From Gammaproteobacteria bacterium (GTDB lineage Bacteria > Pseudomonadota > Gammaproteobacteria > Chromatiales > Chromatiaceae), in the NCBI GenBank assembly GCA_008080925.1, contig VMDJ01000093.1, positions 1-25,933 of the forward strand: a stretch of 25,933 nt of DNA, read 5' to 3'. How positions within the stretch are numbered: the stretch's first letter is position 1; the number at the start of each line of letters is the position of its first letter. Positions 22,189 through 25,933 of the stretch are shown here, in pieces. The notes under the pieces are model-generated. The model was given only the letters and a program-made list of their open reading frames with translations, ran no database searches and was not told the DNA's origin. A program made the position numbers and the translations under genes.

Positions 22189-23456
22189 ATCAGCTCTGCA
22201 ATCAGATGTTCACCATCATCGTTGATGGCGTTGATACGAACGCTTCGGATCGTGTTTCCAAGATCCTCGTTTGAGCTAACAGCAACGCGCAAAAAGTTAG
22301 GTGTGTAACCGCGCCATTGCTGATCTTCATTTTGACCTTCGAAGAGTACGTCAAACTTGGCGCCAAGGTAACGCTCAAAGGTTTCGCGTTTATGTTGCGC
22401 AGCAAGTTCATGCAGTTGTTCACTGCGAATCCGTTTGGTCTCACGTGGAATTGGCATAGGCAAGGTTGCTGCCTTCGTGCCTTCACGCGCTGAGAACGCA
22501 AAGATATGAATGTGACCAAACTTCAATCGCTCAACAAATGCGAGCGTCTCTTGCCACTCATCTTCTGTTTCGCCAGGGAAGCCGACAATCACATCGGTGG
22601 TGACATTGAATTCAGGAATCGCTTGGCGAGCTTGTTCGATCAGCGAGCTGAACTCACCGGTCTTACAGCGACGGGACATTCGACGCAGTACGCTATCTGC
22701 GCCAGATTGAATGGGTAGATGAAGATGCGGCATCAAACGTGGGTTACTGAATAACGCCCAAAAGTTTTCGGGCAAGTCCCATGGCTCAACTGAACCTAAT
22801 CGAATCCGTGGAATACTGGTTTTTGCCAGTACAGTCTCGACTAATTCGTAAAGTGATGAGCCGTTATCACTGCCATAGCCACCAAGATGCACACCAGCTA
22901 GAACCACTTCGCTAATGCCATCGGCATGCAGTGCGTTGATCTCATCGAGTATTTCACCTAGAGGGCGACTGCGTTCTTCACCACGCGCGATGGTTACGAT
23001 GCAGTAGGTACAACGATAACGACAACCATCTTGCACTTTAATGAAGGCACGCTGACGGCCGCGCTCTAATAAAGAAACCTCGCCAGGCTCTTGAGCGGAT
23101 ACCGGCATGGTGGGTAGTTCGAGTGCTGATGCGGCAATATCGACCAGTCGATCTTTCTCGTGGTTACCGACAACCAGATCGACACCGAGTTCATCGGCAG
23201 CTTGGTCGGCTGATAGGGCGGCATAGCAACCACTCATGATCAGTTTGGCATTGGGGTTGTTACGTTGTGCGCGACGAATTAAGTTGCGTGATTTTTTTAC
23301 CGACTCAGAGGTTACCGCACAGGTATTGATCACAATGATGTCGGCGTCGCCAACGTCCTTGCAGGTCGAAATGCCGCGCTCACGAAAATCTCGTGACCAC
23401 GTTTCGAGTTCGGCCTCATTGAGTCGGCAACCGAGTGCCTGCAAGTGAACGCGCAT
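22185..23456 (-). CDS. mtaB: tRNA (t6A37-C2) methylthiotransferase, MtaB type
   Basis: A radical-SAM methylthiotransferase that makes ms2t6A next to the anticodon of ANN-decoding tRNAs. The N-terminal domain has the second-cluster cysteines Cys10 (LGCRLNEAE), Cys46 (NTCAVT) and Cys77 (SGCYA); the radical-SAM motif CRYRCTYC gives Cys145, 149 and 152. A TRAM-like region forms the last 55 or so residues. GCRLNEAE at the N-terminus, rather than the MiaB or RimO versions, points to MtaB/YqeV. At 423 residues it fits the family. It is divergent from rmuC across 90 bases. Confidence 0.92.
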   Translation of the reverse strand: MRVHLQALGCRLNEAELETWSRDFRERGISTCKDVGDADIIVINTCAVTSESVKKSRNLIRRAQRNNPNAKLIMSGCYAALSADQAADELGVDLVVGNHEKDRLVDIAASALELPTMPVSAQEPGEVSLLERGRQRAFIKVQDGCRYRCTYCIVTIARGEERSRPLGEILDEINALHADGISEVVLAGVHLGGYGSDNGSSLYELVETVLAKTSIPRIRLGSVEPWDLPENFWALFSNPRLMPHLHLPIQSGADSVLRRMSRRCKTGEFSSLIEQARQAIPEFNVTTDVIVGFPGETEDEWQETLAFVERLKFGHIHIFAFSAREGTKAATLPMPIPRETKRIRSEQLHELAAQHKRETFERYLGAKFDVLFEGQNEDQQWRGYTPNFLRVAVSSNEDLGNTIRSVRINAINDDGEHLIAELI

Positions 23457-23546
23457 GCTTTATCTGATACGTTAGATCTATAGAATTGGCGTATTCTACG
23501 CATGTTCATCCCCAAGCAATAATGCGGAAAGCAAGGTAAACGCTTA

Positions 23547-24857
23547 ATGGACTCTATCTGGATCACAGCGATCGTAGGCTTACTGGGTGTTATTCTCGGT
23601 GCTGGCCTAGCGACATGGTTACGTCGTTCATCGGATGGTGATGCTGATCCAGATGCCCTTGCGAAGAAGATTGAGCAATCCCGTGAGCAGCAACAAACCG
23701 CACTCCATAACGCGATCTCTCAGCTCCAAGCGATCTTGTCAGACAAGGTCAGCAATATCGAAAAACAAACTCAGCAAGATGCCAGCGCGTTGCGCGAGGC
23801 GATGTTTGAACGTTTTGAAGGGCAGCGCCAGGCGATTAGTAACTCATTAACTGAGAATCGCGAGAATCAGCAACAGCAACTGGTAAAGACCTTGGGTTTG
23901 CTCAGTGAGCAGATGCGCCAAGAGATGAAGCAAACCTCAGAGCTGCAAAATAAACAGCTCGAATCTCTCACCCGAACCAATGATGAGCGCCTTAAAGAGA
24001 TCAGTGGTCAGGTAGAAAAGCGTTTAAGTGTGGGTTTTGAGAAAACCACCGAGACCTTCACCAAGGTGCTTGAGCATCTAACGCGAATCGATGAGGCGCA
24101 AAAACGTATCACCGAGCTGTCGGGTAATGTGGTCAGTTTGCAAGAGGTGCTTAACGACAAGCGTTCGCGTGGTGCTTTTGGTGAGGTGCAGCTATCAGGT
24201 TTGGTCGCGAATGTACTGCCAGCAGATGCTTATGAGATGCAGGCAACCTTGTCTAACGGTAAGCGCGTGGACTGTCTGCTTAAGCTGCCAGAGCCAACGG
24301 GTAATGTGGCTATTGATGCCAAATTCCCGCTCGAGAGCTACAAGCGGATGATGGATATCGATGCGGCTGAGGTGGATCGCACAGCGGCAGCGGCGCAGTT
24401 CAAAAAAGACATCAAAAAGCACATCGACGACATCTCAAGTAAGTATCTGATCGCGGGTGAGACGGCTGATGGTGCGGTGATGTTCATTCCCGCAGAGGCG
24501 ATTTTCGCCGAAATTCACGCCAGTTTCCCGGATCTTGTCGACGAATCTCAGCGAGCTCGCGTTTGGATGGTGTCGCCGACGACCTTGATGGCGGTGCTGA
24601 CAACGGCTCGAGCTGTGCTCAAAGATGACGCGACGCGTAAGCAGATGCATATCATCCAAGAGCACCTGCGACGTTTGGCAGAAGACTTTTCGCGCTTCCA
24701 GAAACGAATGGATAACCTGTCCAAGCACATCGATCAGGCGCAAAAAGATGTCGGTGAAATTCACACCTCGGCGAGCAAAATTAGCAGTCGTTTTGAGAAG
24801 ATCGATAAGGTCGAAATTCAAGCACCAGAGGATAAGCCGTCCTCGCTCCTCGACTGA
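23547..24857 (+). CDS. rmuC: RmuC family DNA recombination protein
   Basis: A 436-residue protein: one N-terminal membrane helix (about residues 5-25, ITAIVGLLGVILGAGLATWL), a long Gln/Glu-rich coiled coil (about 40-200), then the RmuC domain with RGAFGEVQLSGLV, NVAIDAKFPLESYKRMM and VWMVSPTTLMAVLTTARAVLKDD. The domain is related to PD-(D/E)XK-like folds, with the Asp and Lys of VAIDAKFP plausibly catalytic. RmuC limits inversions at short inverted repeats in E. coli and has been linked to phage defence in other settings. Weak AAGG ribosome site. The stop codon sits within the perfect palindrome at 24856-24869. Confidence 0.95.
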   Translation: MDSIWITAIVGLLGVILGAGLATWLRRSSDGDADPDALAKKIEQSREQQQTALHNAISQLQAILSDKVSNIEKQTQQDASALREAMFERFEGQRQAISNSLTENRENQQQQLVKTLGLLSEQMRQEMKQTSELQNKQLESLTRTNDERLKEISGQVEKRLSVGFEKTTETFTKVLEHLTRIDEAQKRITELSGNVVSLQEVLNDKRSRGAFGEVQLSGLVANVLPADAYEMQATLSNGKRVDCLLKLPEPTGNVAIDAKFPLESYKRMMDIDAAEVDRTAAAAQFKKDIKKHIDDISSKYLIAGETADGAVMFIPAEAIFAEIHASFPDLVDESQRARVWMVSPTTLMAVLTTARAVLKDDATRKQMHIIQEHLRRLAEDFSRFQKRMDNLSKHIDQAQKDVGEIHTSASKISSRFEKIDKVEIQAPEDKPSSLLD

Positions 24858-24869
24858 TTTGCGCAAATC
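24856..24869. repeat. Perfect palindrome at the rmuC stop codon
   Basis: GATTTGCGCAAATC, 14 bases of perfect dyad symmetry with no spacer, beginning on the second base of the rmuC stop codon. It could be a binding site for a dimeric regulator acting on the downstream ilv promoter about 60 bases away, or chance. Confidence 0.5.
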
Positions 24870-24875
24870 GATGAT

Positions 24876-24897
24876 TTGAGAGCGTTTTTTCTCTCAA
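24876..24897 (+). other. Hairpin after rmuC with U-rich loop
   Basis: Seven-base-pair stem TTGAGAG / CTCTCAA with loop CGTTTTTT, 18 bases after the rmuC stop. The T-run is in the loop rather than after the stem, so it is not a standard intrinsic terminator. Confidence 0.45.
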
Positions 24898-24925
24898 GCC
24901 TTAAGGTTTTTAATACAGCTAACTA

Positions 24926-24954
24926 TTGACCTCGCAGGCGAATATCAGTACTTT
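24926..24954 (+). promoter_or_regulatory. Sigma-70-type promoter upstream of the acetolactate synthase gene
   Basis: TTGACC (24926-24931, five of six), a 17-base spacer, and TACTTT (24949-24954, four of six). The predicted transcript start is near 24961, giving a leader of about 73 bases that contains both downstream hairpins. Confidence 0.6.
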
Positions 24955-24969
24955 GCGATGTTTCGAATT

Positions 24970-24993
24970 GCCCGGTCTCACCGGGCATTTTTT
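24970..24993 (+). terminator. Intrinsic terminator or attenuator in the ilv leader
   Basis: Stem GCCCGG / CCGGGC with a TCTCA loop (24970-24986; flanking T-A extends it) followed by six Ts after one A. It may end rmuC transcripts. Because a good promoter lies just upstream and the ilv start lies downstream, it may also act as an attenuator. Confidence 0.75.
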
Positions 24994-25002
24994 CCTGATT
25001 TA

Positions 25003-25017
25003 GCGGGACATTCCCGC
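25003..25017 (+). other. Second leader hairpin before the acetolactate synthase ribosome site
   Basis: Six-base-pair stem GCGGGA / TCCCGC with a CAT loop, 5 bases before the GGAGG ribosome site. Four bases (CGGG) could alternatively pair with CCCG of the terminator stem upstream, so a weak switch between folds is conceivable. Confidence 0.45.
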
Positions 25018-25033
25018 CAACCGGAGGTCACAC

Positions 25034-25933
25034 GTGGAACTCAGTGGTGCTGAGATCGTCGTTCAGTCTTTGAAAGACGAAGGGGTAGAGTATGTTTGGG
25101 GTTACCCAGGCGGTGCTGTGCTGCATATTTACGATGCAATTTTCCAGCAGGAATCTGTCCGTCACATTCTCGTCCGCCACGAGCAAGCAGCGACTCACGC
25201 AGCAGATGCCTATGCACGTGCGACCGGTAAGCCAGGTGTAGCGCTTGTAACCTCAGGTCCTGGTGCGACCAATGCGGTTACCGGTATCGCAACCGCTTAC
25301 ATGGACTCTATTCCACTGATCGTGATTACCGGTCAGGTGCCAACACCCGTTATCGGTTCGGATGCATTCCAAGAGGTCGATACCATTGGTATTACCCGTC
25401 CGTGTGTAAAGCACAACTTCTTGGTTAAAGACCTTAAGGATCTCGCAATGACCATGAAGAAGGCGTTCCATATCGCAATGTCAGGCCGTCCGGGTCCTGT
25501 GGTTATCGATATCCCGAAAGACATTACTGATCCAAACATCAAGATCTCTTACGATTATTCTCAAGCTGTTGATATGCGTTCTTACGCGCCGGCTGAGAAA
25601 GGTCACTTAGGTCAGATTCGCAAAGCTGTCGACATGATGATGGAAGCGAAGCGTCCTGTGGTTTACACCGGTGGTGGTGTGATCATGAGTGAAGCATCTG
25701 ATGAGCTTCGCGAGTTAATTCAGCGCACTAACTTCCCTGTAACCAACACCTTGATGGGTCTGGGTGCATATCCTGCGACTGACGAAAAATTCCTTGGCAT
25801 GCTCGGCATGCACGGTACTTACGAAGCCAATATGGCGATGCACGAAACTGACGTGTTGATTGCTATTGGTGCACGTTTTGATGACCGTGTTACCGGCAAG
25901 CTTGCAAGCTTCTGCCCTGATGCGCGCATCATT
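25034..25933 (+). CDS. ilvI: Acetolactate synthase large subunit, 5' part, GTG start (3' end outside window)
   Basis: Condenses pyruvate with pyruvate or 2-ketobutyrate using thiamine diphosphate, the first common step of branched-chain amino acid synthesis. The 300 codons present run without a stop to the window edge. The start MELSGAEIVVQSLKDEGVEY is that of IlvI/IlvB proteins, GYPGGAVLHIYDA follows, and Glu50 in VRHEQAATHAADAYARATG is the cofactor-activating glutamate; LVTSGPGATNAVTGIATAY also fits. The C-terminal half with the thiamine-diphosphate GDG motif is not in the window. The GTG start has GGAGG 6 bases upstream and matches the family N-terminus. IlvI rather than IlvB is a guess from the N-terminal resemblance; the small-subunit gene would be expected next. 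Confidence 0.95.
   Translation, partial: MELSGAEIVVQSLKDEGVEYVWGYPGGAVLHIYDAIFQQESVRHILVRHEQAATHAADAYARATGKPGVALVTSGPGATNAVTGIATAYMDSIPLIVITGQVPTPVIGSDAFQEVDTIGITRPCVKHNFLVKDLKDLAMTMKKAFHIAMSGRPGPVVIDIPKDITDPNIKISYDYSQAVDMRSYAPAEKGHLGQIRKAVDMMMEAKRPVVYTGGGVIMSEASDELRELIQRTNFPVTNTLMGLGAYPATDEKFLGMLGMHGTYEANMAMHETDVLIAIGARFDDRVTGKLASFCPDARII

Noticed and set aside
24958..25053. Possible leader peptide (ATG at 24958, about 31 codons) before the acetolactate synthase gene
   Set aside because: It is not rich in Ile, Leu or Val codons, has no ribosome site, overlaps the predicted transcript start and runs into the real gene out of frame.
1..25933. CRISPR arrays, tRNA or rRNA genes, insertion sequences, attachment sites, phage genes
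   Set aside because: No regularly spaced repeats, cloverleaf-like stretches, transposase motifs or integrase genes were seen; nearly all the sequence is accounted for by housekeeping-type genes.

Overview
This is a gene-dense stretch of a non-enteric gammaproteobacterial chromosome. That placement rests on the run of families: ExoIII-type XthA, FabA, Hda, OxyR with its two-cysteine switch, and the order purN-purM-DUF2066-pgsA-like-perM-hda-DUF2069-wrbA-arsC, which resembles the arrangement I recall from pseudomonads and relatives. I cannot name the genus. No rRNA, tRNA, CRISPR array, insertion sequence or phage gene was found, and no gene-free stretch exceeds about 180 bases.

Layout. The 3' part of ilvD (1-1043) runs into dcd. 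A minus-strand operon follows: purM, purN and a P-loop kinase of the D-glycerate 3-kinase type. A plus-strand operon (DUF2066 exported protein, CDP-alcohol phosphatidyltransferase, PerM/AI-2E permease) converges on a minus-strand operon (ArsC-like reductase, WrbA, DUF2069 membrane protein, Hda). From 9426 to 12471 a plus-strand set encodes two exported thioredoxin-fold proteins, a TolC-type outer-membrane channel and a short periplasmic adaptor, with no inner-membrane pump. A CpdA-like phosphodiesterase lies convergent to it.

The most coherent functional block is 13415-16951: oxyR, then a near-consensus OxyR operator just upstream of a promoter, then a rubrerythrin that lacks the rubredoxin domain, a two-cluster Fe-S/CCG oxidoreductase, DUF3501 and an intrinsic terminator. 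It reads as a peroxide-response operon in which the Fe-S protein and DUF3501 may feed electrons to, or otherwise partner, the rubrerythrin. That partnership is inference.

The right part holds an AT-richer exported alpha/beta hydrolase that may be a later arrival, a secreted DsrE-like protein whose reading frame starts inside fabA, fabA, proS, two small unknown genes, xthA, mtaB, rmuC and the 5' part of an acetolactate synthase large-subunit gene. The last is preceded by a promoter and, just downstream of it, a terminator-like hairpin.

An overall oddity is compaction: all five convergent gene pairs overlap tail to tail by 4-11 bases, and three of them share one TTAA as a stop codon on both strands.
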